Shown here: positions 45,859-55,963 of the stretch, piece by piece
How the letters are laid out: each line of letters begins with the position of its first letter
Numbering within the stretch: position 1 is the stretch's first letter
NCBI GenBank assembly: GCA_963565915.1
Contig: OY751489.1
Location: 1,488,001 to 1,552,000, forward strand
Reading direction: 5' to 3'
DNA from: Entoloma clypeatum
Lineage: Eukaryota; Basidiomycota; Agaricomycetes; Agaricales; Entolomataceae
DNA: 64,000 bases
Notes under the pieces: generated by a model
The model's database searches: none
Told to the model about the DNA's origin: nothing
The model's input: the letters and a program-made list of their open reading frames with translations, nothing else
Translations under genes and position numbers: made by a program

Positions 45859-45992
45859 GAGGTTCTGACCCTAACCCTATTGTCAACATATCAGCTTATT
45901 AATTAGTCGACGCGCGTTTGTTTATTGTCTCCACCTCTCCTCCACCACCTCCCTCTTTATCTTTTTCGGCATCTGACTGAACAGTCTATCAG
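45859..45992. promoter_or_regulatory. Divergent promoter region (BTB gene / RNR1)
   Basis: 134 nt separate the two start codons. An MCB-like ACGCGC lies at 45910-45915, which fits cell-cycle control of RNR1 together with the three perfect ACGCGT boxes just downstream of the start. Confidence 0.5.
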
Positions 45993-48900
45993 ATGGCGTT
46001 TGTGTTCAAGAGAGGTAAGGATACTTGACATCTGCGCGTTCAGGAAGGGTTTTTAAATGTTCGTTCTGCATCGTTCCAGATGGGTCCGTGTGCTTTTGGA
46101 CGCGTTATGACGCGTCGGTTTCTGCTGGAGCTGACATTGCCTCACCATAGGCGCAAGGAACGCGTCCAATTTGATAAGGTAGGGGTCTCGTTTCGTGTTC
46201 GTCGCGTCAAGAGCTGATCAGCCATAGATCACCACGAGGATCGATAAACTCTGTTATGGCTTGGACATGAACTACGTGAATCCTATTGAGTATGCATATC
46301 GTTTGCACTGTCGTTGTACTCCGCCAACCGCATCTATCCAGAGTTACTCAGAAAGTTGTGGCAGGTGTGTATCAAGGGGTGACGACAGTTGAACTTGATG
46401 TACTTTGAGTCTTCCACTTTCGCTTGGCATCGGTTGATCTCTTTCTATTCAGAATCTGGCCTCCGAAACTGCCGCTTATCTGACGACCAAACATCCTGAC
46501 TATGCCATACTTGCTGCCCGAATCGCCATCTCAAATCTCCACAAAGAAACAAAGAAAAGTTTCTCGCAAGTCGTCAAGGATCTGTATGAATACAGTATGA
46601 TCCTCTTCTTATTGCATTTGTACTAGCTTAAGTGCCCTCCAGCAAATCCGAAGAATGGTCGCCCTGCTGGAATGATATCTGACGCCACATACAAAGTCGT
46701 GATGGAGAATGCGGAGACTCTGGATTCAGCAATCATATATAACCGTGACTTCAACTACAACTAGTGAGCCTCATTTTCGATTCAAGTCCACGGAGCCTGG
46801 CTGACGATGTGACATAGCTTCGGTTTCAAAACCCTAGAGCGCTCTTATCTTCTTCGCATAAACGGTCGCGTTGCGGAACGCCCACAGCACATGATAATGC
46901 GTGTTTCCGTTGGTATTCATGGTTCAGATATTGAGCGTGTGATTCAAACCTACAACCTGATGTCCGAGCGATATTTCACGCACGCCTCGCCAACCCTATT
47001 CAACGCGGGAACGCCCCACCCTCAACTGAGTTCCTGCTTCCTAGTCTGCATGAAGGATGACTCGATTGAGGGTATATACGATACCCTGAAGAACTGTGCA
47101 ATGATTAGCAAAACCGCAGGGGGAATCGGTCTCAACATTCACTGTATTCGCGCGACAGGGTATGCTCACCTTTGTTCCTATTGGAATTGTTGTTGATCTG
47201 CTCTGTATCAGTTCATACATCGCGGGAACCAATGGTTATTCGAATGGCATCGTTCCGATGCTCCGTGCCTACGATGCAACAGCTCGTTATGTTGACCAAG
47301 GAGGTAACAAGCGACCCGGTGCATTTGCGATATACATTGAGCCTTGGCACGCCGACGTCATGGATTTCATTGATTTGAGGAAAAACCATGGAAAAGAAGA
47401 AGCACGTGCAAGAGACCTCTTCTATGCTCTTTGGATTCCTGACCTCTTGTGGGTATTCGTCCTCTTCTTCTTCAGTGCTTCGGGGGAATAATTTTAAAAA
47501 AATCAGCATGAAGAGAGTTGAGGCGAACGCGGACTGGTCCCTATTCTGCCCGAATGAGGCGCCCGGACTCCATGAAGTCTATGGCGAAGAGTTTGAAGCT
47601 CTGTTCACAAAATACGAGAAGGACGGCCGCCAGAGGAAAACCATCCCAGCCCAAAAGTTGTGGTACGCGATTCTTGAAGCCCAGATCGAGACTGGTGGAC
47701 CCTTTATGTTGTATAAGGATGCCGCTAATTGTATGTCCAATCATTTCTTGGCTGTGAACACAACTCATTTTTTTCAGCCAAGTCGAATCAAAAGAATCTT
47801 GGTACTATCAAATCATCCAACCTCTGCACTGAAATCATTGAATACTCTTCACCTGACGAAACCGCTGTTTGCAACCTGGCATCTCTTGCCCTTCCAACAT
47901 TCGTCGTAAACGGCAAATATGACTTCCAGAGACTCCATGATGTCACGAAAGTTGTTGCCTACAACCTTAATCGCATCATCGACGTCAATTACTATCCCAT
48001 CCCGGAAGCTCGCCGTTCCAACATGCGCCATCGTCCTATCGGAATCGGTGTGCAAGGTCTTGCTGACACTTTCATGGCTCTACGCATGCCTTTCGATTCC
48101 GCCGCTGCGAAAGAGTTGAATCTTCAAATCTTTGAAACTATCTACCATGCTGCCGCCGAAGCGAGCGCAGAGATGGCCGAAACTGAAGGTCCATATGAAA
48201 CTTGGGAAGGTAGTCCAGCCGCACAAGGGCAACTTCAGTTTGATCTCTGGGGCATTACTCCTACCAGCCTATGGGATTGGACCTCGTTGAAGGAGAAGAT
48301 TGCTCACACTGGGCTCCGCAATTCCCTCCTGACGGCCCCAATGCCTACCGCATCGACGAGTCAAATTCTCGGCTTCAATGAGTGTTTCGAACCTTACACG
48401 AGGTCAGTTCAATCGGAGATTTACTATTTTCTATAGCTCACCTTCCGCCACACAGTAATATCTACACACGTCGTGTTCTTGCCGGCGAGTTCCAGGTCGT
48501 CTGCCCGTGGCTCTTGCGAGAGCTGGTTGATCTCGGTCTTTGGGACGACGGCATGAAGAATATGATCATCGCTCACAACGGTTCCATCCAGAATATTCCC
48601 AATATCCCTGATGACACGAAGGCCATCTACAAGACTGTGTGGGAAATCAGTCAGAAGAAGGTCATTGACCTGGCTGCCGATCGTGGGGCATTCATTTGCC
48701 AGAGCCAAAGCTTGAATGTCCATCTACAGGCTCCAACGTTGGGGCAACTTACGAGTATGCACTTTTACGGGTGGAAGAAGGGATTGAAGACCGGCATGTA
48801 TTACCTGAGGACAAGGCCCGCCGCCCAGGCCATCCAGTTCACGGTCGACCAGAGTATCCTGAAGAGTGCCAAAGCGCAGACACTCAATGCACGCTCTGCC

Positions 48901-49281
48901 AATGCTCAGAAGCCCCAGTCTTTATCTCCACCTGCTGCCTCATCTTCGCCCTCGCCATTATCTCCTGCCCCCGTTCCGGTGCCAAATTCGACGATAGCAC
49001 ACAATGCACCGGCTCCCTCGCCTTCAAAGTCCGTCACTGCTGCACCCAAAGCAACTGAGTTGGACACTTCTAGAAACGCACAAACAGCAGACGAGAGCCA
49101 TGCAGCCCCGTCGTCGGACGATAAACCACTCCTTTCCTTGGACGAAAAGACCCAGAAAGCTGCGGAAGCTGATCCAGAGTTCGCTGCTGCTCTCCAGCGC
49201 CAGAGAGACCGAGAGCTTGAAGAAGCGCAGCTCCAGTGTTCGTTGGAGAACAAGGAAGCCTGTTTGATGTGTTCCGCGTGA
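45993..49281 (+). CDS. RNR1: Ribonucleotide reductase large subunit (class I)
   Basis: Catalytic subunit that reduces ribonucleoside diphosphates to deoxy forms for DNA synthesis. Exons join to [19 protein letters not shown], the conserved ATP-cone start, then [33 protein letters not shown] (active-site Cys), [52 protein letters not shown] (second Cys, radical Cys/Glu site), [11 protein letters not shown], and [20 protein letters not shown] with the paired Tyr region. A Ser/Pro/Ala-rich linker leads to the swivelling tail with CLMCSA, the terminal redox Cys pair. The first three exons are tiny: the second is only 4 nt (46080-46083). About ten introns; about 900 residues. Confidence 0.95.
46100..46165 (+). 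promoter_or_regulatory. Three MluI cell-cycle boxes (ACGCGT) in RNR1 5' introns/exons
   Basis: Perfect ACGCGT copies at 46100-46105 and 46110-46115 (intron 2, exactly 10 bp apart) and 46160-46165 (exon 3). MBF-type factors bind ACGCGT and drive G1/S expression of RNR genes in yeasts. The position downstream of the start codon is unusual. Confidence 0.5.
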
Positions 49282-49902
49282 GACGGAATGGCTGGGACTG
49301 ATTGTTGTATATTTTTCTTCAGCTTTTGCTCACTCACGGTCTCCTGCAATATGTTCATATCCATCCCTGCTGTAATCTTGTACACCCTGTTATGTTGGTA
49401 TTCAGACTTCGTGTTGATGCATACTCATCGCCGTGGCGTTCATACAATGTGACGGCGTGGAGATTGTCTGTCACGAACCAGCAGACTTCGAAAACCATCC
49501 TCTGGTACATCTTATAGTATCTGTGCATTCAGCCTTGAGGTTCTGTTTATTCGGGGCGCTCGATCGAGCCTTAAATCTTTTGACCAGGTATCTCCAGTTC
49601 GCACTATCCGCGGGATTGGTTTATCAAAGTGAGTGATAATGTCCTCAATTGGCATAGTCTTATAAATGGACACTATGATAGGACATGGGGGAGAAATTGT
49701 GCTAGAACCGGTCACTTAGTCACCGCTACTTTGTGACAACGCCATGCAATTTTTGATGGATTTTTTATTCCTCTTGCCAAAATGCTCCTTTTGATGAGAG
49801 GAACAATCCCCAAGACAGATTTTTAATTGGATCAAAACTGAGGGTGTTCAAATTTTGTCCGTCAACGAGATTAGCCAGTTACTATATATGGTACCATTGA
49901 TG

Positions 49903-50062
49903 CCCAGTGAAAATTGGGTCATGTGGAAGTGGGTTTTCTCAGGGAGATTGTAGGTTTGATCTGTCCTAAGTTGGTTAAAATGGGTTCAAATAGGGAATTT
50001 TTTGATTTGATTGACAGTGAGTCCAACTTCAAGGGTTTGAGTCAGGATAACCTGGAAAATTT
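49903..50062 (+). repeat. Left arm of large inverted repeat flanking retroelement 1
   Basis: About 160 nt that match the reverse complement of 56220-56366 at roughly three quarters of positions by eye, with shared blocks CCCAGTGAAAAT, ATTGTAGGTTTGATCT and GGGTTTGAGTCAG in the same order. The element lies between the arms, so the repeat predates the insertion. Confidence 0.7.
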
Positions 50063-50085
50063 GGGAAACAAACAGGACTCGGAGT

Positions 50086-50090
50086 GCTTT
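50086..50090. repeat. Target site duplication GCTTT (left copy)
   Basis: GCTTT directly before the 5' LTR; the same five bases follow the 3' LTR at 55934-55938, as expected for Ty3/gypsy integration. Confidence 0.85.
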
Positions 50091-50353
50091 TGTTACGGAC
50101 TAACGACTACGGATGTATACGCTTACTCTTTCACTTTTACTCATTAGTGCATAGCCTTCCGCAGTCGCCTTACTCATGCACACTGCCTTCCGCAGTTACT
50201 GACTCATTCGCTACCGCTCATAGTCAGTACTATATAAACCTCATGTACCATACAGTAGCTACATTCCTTAGATTTAGCAATCACATTGCTCTTCGCCTTT
50301 CCATCTTCCTGCATACTCTGCCCGAACCATGGAACGGTTTGTTACGCATAACA
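50091..50353 (+). repeat. 5' LTR of element 1
   Basis: 263 bp starting TGTTACGG and ending CATAACA. TATATAAA lies at 50231-50238. One TGACTCA (50200-50206) and two related TTACTCA sites lie in U3. A 5-nt insertion (CAGTA) between TATA and the presumed start site is absent from the 3' LTR. Confidence 0.93.
50270..50280 (+). promoter_or_regulatory. Presumed 5' end of transcript / self-primer sequence (element 1)
   Basis: AGATTTAGCAA, 32-39 nt after the TATA box, is the exact reverse complement of the 11 nt at 50356-50366 just after the LTR. In Tf1 the first 11 nt of the mRNA prime reverse transcription in this way. Confidence 0.6.
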
Positions 50354-50355
50354 AG

Positions 50356-50366
50356 TTGCTAAATCT
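50356..50366 (+). other. Primer-binding site (self-priming type), element 1
   Basis: TTGCTAAATCT, two bases after the LTR end, is complementary to the LTR sequence at 50270-50280. No tRNA 3' end complementarity (TGG start) is seen. Confidence 0.65.
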
Positions 50367-51140
50367 CGTTAGGTTCGCCCAGAGCGAAGAGAGCAACTAC
50401 CAGACGAGTCAAGACGTTGCGCTTCTTTGAAGACTTCACCAGTAACCCATTCAGCATGCCAGAAGCCCGACAGGAGGAGCTAAGTCCTCAAGACAGTATC
50501 GATTTTACACTCATCCAGCAGTACATCGAATCGGAGATCCGTCGCATCCTACAGCAGGTGCTTGACGAAGAACTAGACAACGACGAGCATCGCCCCCACG
50601 GCGAGATAGCAGAGAGCATCCATCTTGCTCGGCAACACCAGATCGCGCGTTACAACGCCTGACAGAACGAACTCGAAAGCTTTCGCGTTCAAGAAGGACC
50701 TCAGACAGGTCGGATCACAGAGATCAGAGAGTTTATCGGTGTCCAGACAACCGTTATCAGAAGATTGATTAGGACGCTCACATCGAGACGTCCCAGAGCC
50801 GCATCACCACGTCTTACTCGAAGCAGCAGATCTACACTTCACCACCGACGAGCAACAGACCGAGTACAACCGTTGGGCACGAAACGAGAGACTTGACCCC
50901 TTCTCGCGACCAACAGATGCGCAGGAACAAAGATTCCTTAGAGATCTACAGAGGAAATACCCCGAACGTTTTGCCACCGATTCCGCCGACGAGTCCCCTG
51001 ACGAATTTACTTTTGACTCCGCGCAGTCAGATACCGAACAGACGCCTAGAACAGGGACTGATTTTCAACCCCTACCTGTATCCCGAACCCCATCTTCATC
51101 CCAACAATCCGACACCTCTCCTACTCCGCAGGTTCTAGAC
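50367..51140 (+). pseudogene. Element 1 leader with broken gag-N-terminal-like frames
   Basis: Coding-like sequence in one frame (EARQEELSPQDSIDFTLIQQ) stops at TGA 50660-50662, stays readable beyond it, then the coding signal moves to the frame of gag (RWARNERLDPFSRPTDAQEQ). Element 2 has the same stop and the same frame change, so the lesion predates both copies, or translation starts downstream at 51141. Confidence 0.5.
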
Positions 51141-52007
51141 ATGGCAGAAGCACCGACAGTACAAACAATGGATACATCCAAGATCATCAAAGATCCTGGG
51201 ATGTTCAAAGACAGACACACCTTCGACGAGTGGTGGAAAGCCACCAAATTATACATCAGGTTCCAGAAGGGCCTGTCCGACGATCAGAAAATTCTTGCGG
51301 TGTTATCCCGCATGATGGAAGGGTCCGGTAAACACTGGGCCAGCAACAAGTTAGACGACCTTGCCACTGATGGCGAGAACATCACCTGGTTAGGGTTCTC
51401 AGACGACATCGCTACGCGATTCTCTATTGCCAACAAGTCGGCAGCGGCCAAAGCGAGACTCGAAGTCCTGAAACAGGAGAAACACACCATCGTCGAATTC
51501 TTGGACGAATTCGAAGAGCTCTTGAAGCTGTCAAACCTTGGCGAAGAAACTGGGAAATACATCCTGGAAAAGAACGTCAACCGCAGAATTTCTGAACAAG
51601 TGGCTAGCGATGGCAAGACGTACACTGATTACGCAAAGGAGATCCGAAACAAGGGATGACAGATGGAGGGACATGCATTAGTCATCCGAGGGGGTGGCGA
51701 CACACGCACCGGATCGGGCACCACTTATGGTGGTCAAGGCAAAGCCATGGAGATCGACAAAGCAGGAGTAGCCCGTTGCTACAACTGTCAGCGCTTTGGT
51801 CACCTTGCCAAAGACTGCAAAGCCCCAAAGAAGAAAGATGGTCATAAGTGTTTCAACTGCGACCAAGAAGGACATATTGCGCGCAACTGCCGCAAGCCGA
51901 AGAAGAACTCTGGAAAGATTAGGAAGGTGTCTGATGGAGATACCGATGATGATGAAACCATCACCATAGAGACCGATGAGAAGGATTTTCCTGAAGGGTC
52001 CGATTAA
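51141..52007 (+). pseudogene. gag of element 1 (one internal stop)
   Basis: Capsid-like region (FDEWWKATKLYIRFQKGLS; EFLDEFEELLKLSNLGEETG) followed by two zinc knuckles CYNCQRFGHLAKDC and CFNCDQEGHIARNC and an acidic tail ending at TAA 52005-52007. A TGA at 51657-51659 interrupts it; element 2 has CGA there. Confidence 0.85.
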
Positions 52008-52048
52008 ACGACGCTAAGTCGCGACCCTTATCCATTAAACGAACTCGC

Positions 52049-55000
52049 TTGCCTGGTGCAGCTACAGACAATATAACTTATGTTATCCCTGCAAAGCGAG
52101 CCGTTGCATCAACTAAGATTGTCAAGGGAGATAAACCTCCGAAACGACGAGAGATCAAGCTGCAAGCTCAGATCAAAACACGACAAGGACCAAAGGCCAT
52201 TCGACCCGAGGTTGATAGCGGATGTGAACGCACATGTATCCATCCCAGAATAGTACGCGAACAGAACCTTCCCACATGTGGAATAAAGCCCATATCAATC
52301 CTAAATGCGGATGGATCGCCGAACCGACAACAGAAAGCAGAAAAACTTGCCGAAGTCAAGCTGGACTTAGAAACACACCAGGAGACCATGGAAGCAATGG
52401 TATTGGACATTGGGAGAACGGACATGCTTTTGGGACATGACTGGTTGGTGCACCACAACCCCACAATCAATTGGATGACCGGCACTGTAACATTCAACCG
52501 GTGCCCATCAACATGTCAAACAAAACACTCGGATTTCAGGGTTAACCTTAATGGTCGCAAACATCGGGTTCGCATGGTGGAAGTACGAGACAAGGACATG
52601 CCCAAGAAATCGGATCAGAAATGGAAGCCCGGAGACCCCATATTGAACCATTAGTCATGTTTTTCGGTCTCTGCAACTCCCCGGGAACGTTCTCTCGGAT
52701 GATGGCCAGCCTATTCAGGGATCAGATCCGTCGGCGCATCTGTGTGATTTACATGGATGACATAGTGGTTATTGGTAAAACCAAGGAAGAACTCGCCCGG
52801 AACACCGAAGAGATCTTGCAGATTCTGTCAGACAATGACCTGTTCCTAAAGGAGAAGAAGTGTCTTTGGGAAGTAACGAAATGCCCCATATTGGGATATG
52901 TCGTTGGAGAAGGACGTGTTGAGATGGAAACTGAAAAGGTGGACACAATCCGGAACTGGCGAGTACCCACTTCAAAAAAGGAAGTCCAGAGGTTCCTGGG
53001 ATTTGCCAATTTTTATCGACACTTCATTGAAGGATACTCAAACATCGCAAAGCCACTCACAACACTTACGGGAAATACAGCATTCACATGGGGACCAGCG
53101 GCGCAAGAAGCATTTGAAGGTCTCATATGGGCAATCACGACGGCACCAGTCTTGGCATTGCCCAAACCGGACGGACAGTTCAGGGTCGAAACCGATGCAT
53201 CGGGATATGCGATTGGAGCGGTACTTTCACAGAAACAAGACGACAAGTGGCATCCTATCGCGTTCTTGTCGCGGACCATGTCCGCGGCCGAACAGAATTA
53301 CGAGATATATGACAAGGAACTCTTGGCAGTCATGGAAGCACTGAAGGACTGGCGACATTATCTACTTGAAGCCAAGGAACGTTTCGAGATCTTAACCGAT
53401 CACAAAAACCTGGAGTATTTCCGGCGCCCTCAGGACCTAAACCAATGACAGAGGCGCTGGAAGATGAAGTTACAAGACTATGACTTCGAATTGCGACATG
53501 TACCTGGGAAGACAAACACAAAAGCAGACATCCTGTCACGTTTACCTTGGTATGAGATGGAACTCGAGCCGCAGGACAGCGACCAAATGCTCAAGGAGGG
53601 ACTATTTTTGAAACGATTGGAATCAGAAGATGTGATACAAATGGAGATGTTCACGGAGGAACAATTCTTTGAAGGGGGTGAAACATCTGATTCCATCAAA
53701 ATCGGAAACATCACAACCATCGAAAACCCATGGATCACACGCATCAAGGCCTCGAATCGCATGGAGACAGAAGTAGCCCAGGGTCTGAAGAAGAATCCCC
53801 ACTGGTACCAGCAGGAAAATGGCATCACCTACGCAGGAGAACGAGTCTATGTTCCACCAGACCCACAATTGCGCCAAGAACTGATGTTTGAAGCGCACGA
53901 CGCACCAGTGGCAGGACATCCAGGACAATATCGAACACATGAACTCCTCACTCGCACCTACTGGTGGCCCACCATCCTACATGACGTAAAGAAGTATGTG
54001 AAAGGTTGTGACACCTGTCAACGTAACAAGATCAGCCGCCAAAGGAGACACGCCCCTCTACACCCTAACGCCGCGCCAAGTCAACCATGGGAAGACATAG
54101 GGATTGACGTTGTGGGACCGATACCAGAATCTGATGGGAAGAACGCAATTCTGGTCATCACGGACAGACATTCAAAGATGCTTCATCTCATCCCGACAAC
54201 CGTGGAACTATCGGCTGAAGGATTAGCCAAGATCTATCGGGACCAGATATGGAAGCTTCATGGGATCCCTAAGAAGATCATTAGCGACAGAGGACCACAG
54301 TTTGCCGCGAAGTTCATGGAGATACTTTGCCGCATGTTGGGAATCAAGAGAAACCTGTCCACTGCGTACCATCCACAAACTGATGGACAAGCCGAACGAT
54401 CGCATCAGGAAACCGAGGTGTTCTTACGAAACTTTGTCAACCATCTACAAGATGATTGGGCGGAATGGATCACAATCGCAGAATTCCAGTACAATGACAA
54501 AGAACATCAAGCGACAAAGTACACACCATTCTATCTCAACTACGGTCTGCATCCTTGGAAGGGAGAACTTGTGTTGGAAGACACCAATCCAGCGGCAAAC
54601 GACTTCTTGAAAAAACTCAAACAGGCACGAGAAGAAGCCAACGCAGCACTGAAACAGGCCCAGGATCAGATGAAGAAAACAGTTGACACACGACGAAGCC
54701 CATCTCGGAATTACCGCAACGGAGACAAGGTGTGGCTGGAAGGGACTAACATCAGGACTGATCGTCCCTCAAAGAAACTCGACGCCCTCCGACACGGACC
54801 GTTCAAAGTTCTAGAGAAGAAAGGAGCTAGCGCATACCGTCTTGATCTTCCCAAAACCTGGAAGATGATCCACCCTGTGTTCAACAAGACCCTGTTATCG
54901 CCATACGAAACCCCGAAGTATGCCATTCAGAAAAAGAAACCAGCCCCTGATCCGATCATTGTCGAAGGACAAGAAGAATACCATGTCTCCACGATCCTGG

Positions 55001-55152
55001 ACTCTCGGAAATTCCGTGGAAAGATCCAGTACCTTGTCCAATGGGAAGGGTATGGCCCAGAAGAGAACACGTGGGAACCTCGGACTAATGTTCAGAACGC
55101 TCAAGACTTGATCCGAGATTTTCATCGGCAAAATCCATCGCGTCCACGATAA
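52049..55152 (+). pseudogene. pol of element 1 (protease, RT, RNase H, integrase, chromodomain), defective
   Basis: Protease with EVDSGCERT and LLGHDWLVHHNP. The RT lacks about 500 nt (junction near 52645), which removes the first catalytic Asp region, but keeps YMDDIVV. RNase H includes VETDASGYAIGAVLSQ and YDKELLAVMEAL. A TGA at 53446-53448 interrupts before the integrase. The integrase has GCDTCQRNK zinc-finger cysteines, [22 protein letters not shown] and [10 protein letters not shown], a GPY/F-like [10 protein letters not shown], and a C-terminal chromodomain ([17 protein letters not shown]), which in chromoviruses targets integration to marked chromatin. The integrase-chromodomain part (53464-55152) is uninterrupted. 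Confidence 0.9.
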
Positions 55153-55269
55153 AAGAACAACCTTTGAGAACCATTTTCCACATCGACTTCTGTCACATCG
55201 AGTTCCCCGCTCCAACTCTTCTCGCCCAACACGCCGTTCTTCTTATACCTTTCAAACATCATTTCTGCC

Positions 55270-55638
55270 ATGTCCAACATCACCGCCGCCTCCACCGATA
55301 CTTCCGATATCAACCCCACCATCACCACCCTCATCGGCGAAGCGCTCTCCATGCGCGACCAGATCCATGCGCTCGAAACCTCAGTCGCCGACATCCTCCA
55401 CCGGCAGATGCATATCCGCCTTCATACCCTCTCCGATTTACCAACCGCCCCCACCGCTGAGGAGAAGCTCATCCTCAAAAACTATACCAACACCCTTGCT
55501 GTCGAGAATCGACGCCTTCGCCTCGCCGTTCGAGGTTTAGAGTTTGCCACGGCGGTAAACGATGAACTGATAAAGGATTGGGGTAACCGAGTTGACCCTG
55601 CCTGGGCCGATCCAAATGGCAACGATGGATGGGAGTAG
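55270..55638 (+). CDS. Retroelement ORF3, conserved small protein of unknown function (element 1 copy)
   Basis: 122 codons starting 117 nt after the pol stop. The product is almost wholly helical-looking, with EALSMRDQIHALETS, LHRQMHIRLHTL and ENRRLRLAVRGLEF giving coiled-coil heptads, and ends in a Trp/Asn/Asp-rich tail. No signal peptide or membrane segment, so it is not an envelope protein. Element 2 encodes a homologue, about 65% identical by eye, at the same place. In the block EALSMRDQIHALETS, eight codons differ between copies and none changes an amino acid, which shows purifying selection. The frame is intact although gag and pol are broken. Function unknown. Confidence 0.75.
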   Translation: MSNITAASTDTSDINPTITTLIGEALSMRDQIHALETSVADILHRQMHIRLHTLSDLPTAPTAEEKLILKNYTNTLAVENRRLRLAVRGLEFATAVNDELIKDWGNRVDPAWADPNGNDGWE

Positions 55639-55641
55639 GTA

Positions 55642-55659
55642 GTCTGTGAGGACACAGAC
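55642..55659 (+). other. RNA hairpin upstream of the polypurine tract (element 1)
   Basis: GTCTGTG, loop AGGA, CACAGAC: a perfect 7-bp stem. In element 2 the outer pair is C-G instead of G-C, a compensatory change. Confidence 0.5.
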
Positions 55660-55662
55660 CTT

Positions 55663-55672
55663 GAGGAGGGGA
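55663..55672 (+). other. Polypurine tract (element 1)
   Basis: GAGGAGGGGA three bases before the 3' LTR; primes plus-strand DNA synthesis. Identical in element 2. Confidence 0.75.
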
Positions 55673-55675
55673 ACA

Positions 55676-55933
55676 TGTTACGGACTAACGACTACGGACG
55701 TATACGCTTACTCTTTCACTTTTACTCATTAGTGCATAGCCTTCCGCAGTCGCCTTACTCATGCGCACTGCCTTCCGCAGTTACTGACTCATTCGCTACC
55801 GCTCATAGTCAGTACTATATAAACCTCATGTACCATAGCTACATTCCTTAGATTTAGCAATCACATTGCTCTTCGCCTTTCCATCTTCCTGCATACTCTG
55901 CCCGAACCTTGGAACGGTTTGTTACGCATAACA
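55676..55933 (+). repeat. 3' LTR of element 1
   Basis: 258 bp, TGTTACGG to CATAACA. It differs from the 5' LTR at three bases and lacks the 5-nt insertion. Two of the three substitutions are CpG transitions. TGACTCA at 55785-55791. Confidence 0.93.
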
Positions 55934-55938
55934 GCTTT
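55934..55938. repeat. Target site duplication GCTTT (right copy)
   Basis: Matches 50086-50090. Confidence 0.85.
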
Positions 55939-55963
55939 GTAGCAAAGTGCTATGGGGTGCTAT

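Larger units (their letters stand above)
49282..50090. other. Region between RNR1 and retroelement 1
   Basis: Holds the RNR1 3' UTR and, from 49903, one arm of a large inverted repeat. No gene was recognised. Confidence 0.45.
50091..55933 (+). mobile_element. Ty3/gypsy chromovirus (Tf1/sushi-like), element 1, complete but defective
   Basis: Two LTRs of about 260 bp beginning TG and ending CA, 5-bp target duplication, self-priming-type primer-binding site, gag with two CCHC knuckles, pol in the order protease-RT-RNase H-integrase-chromodomain, a small third ORF and a polypurine tract. The LTRs differ at only three substitutions and one 5-nt insertion, so the insertion is fairly recent. Defects: a TGA in gag (51657), about 0.5 kb missing from RT (junction near 52645), a TGA after RNase H (53446) and a broken leader frame. 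ORF3 is intact. Confidence 0.95.

Noticed and set aside
50417..50662. Leader frame as a separate gene
   Set aside because: The frame does not start with ATG and belongs to the retroelement leader; kept only as a broken gag-like region.
55270..55638. ORF3 as a retroviral envelope gene
   Set aside because: No signal peptide, membrane segment or cysteine pattern.
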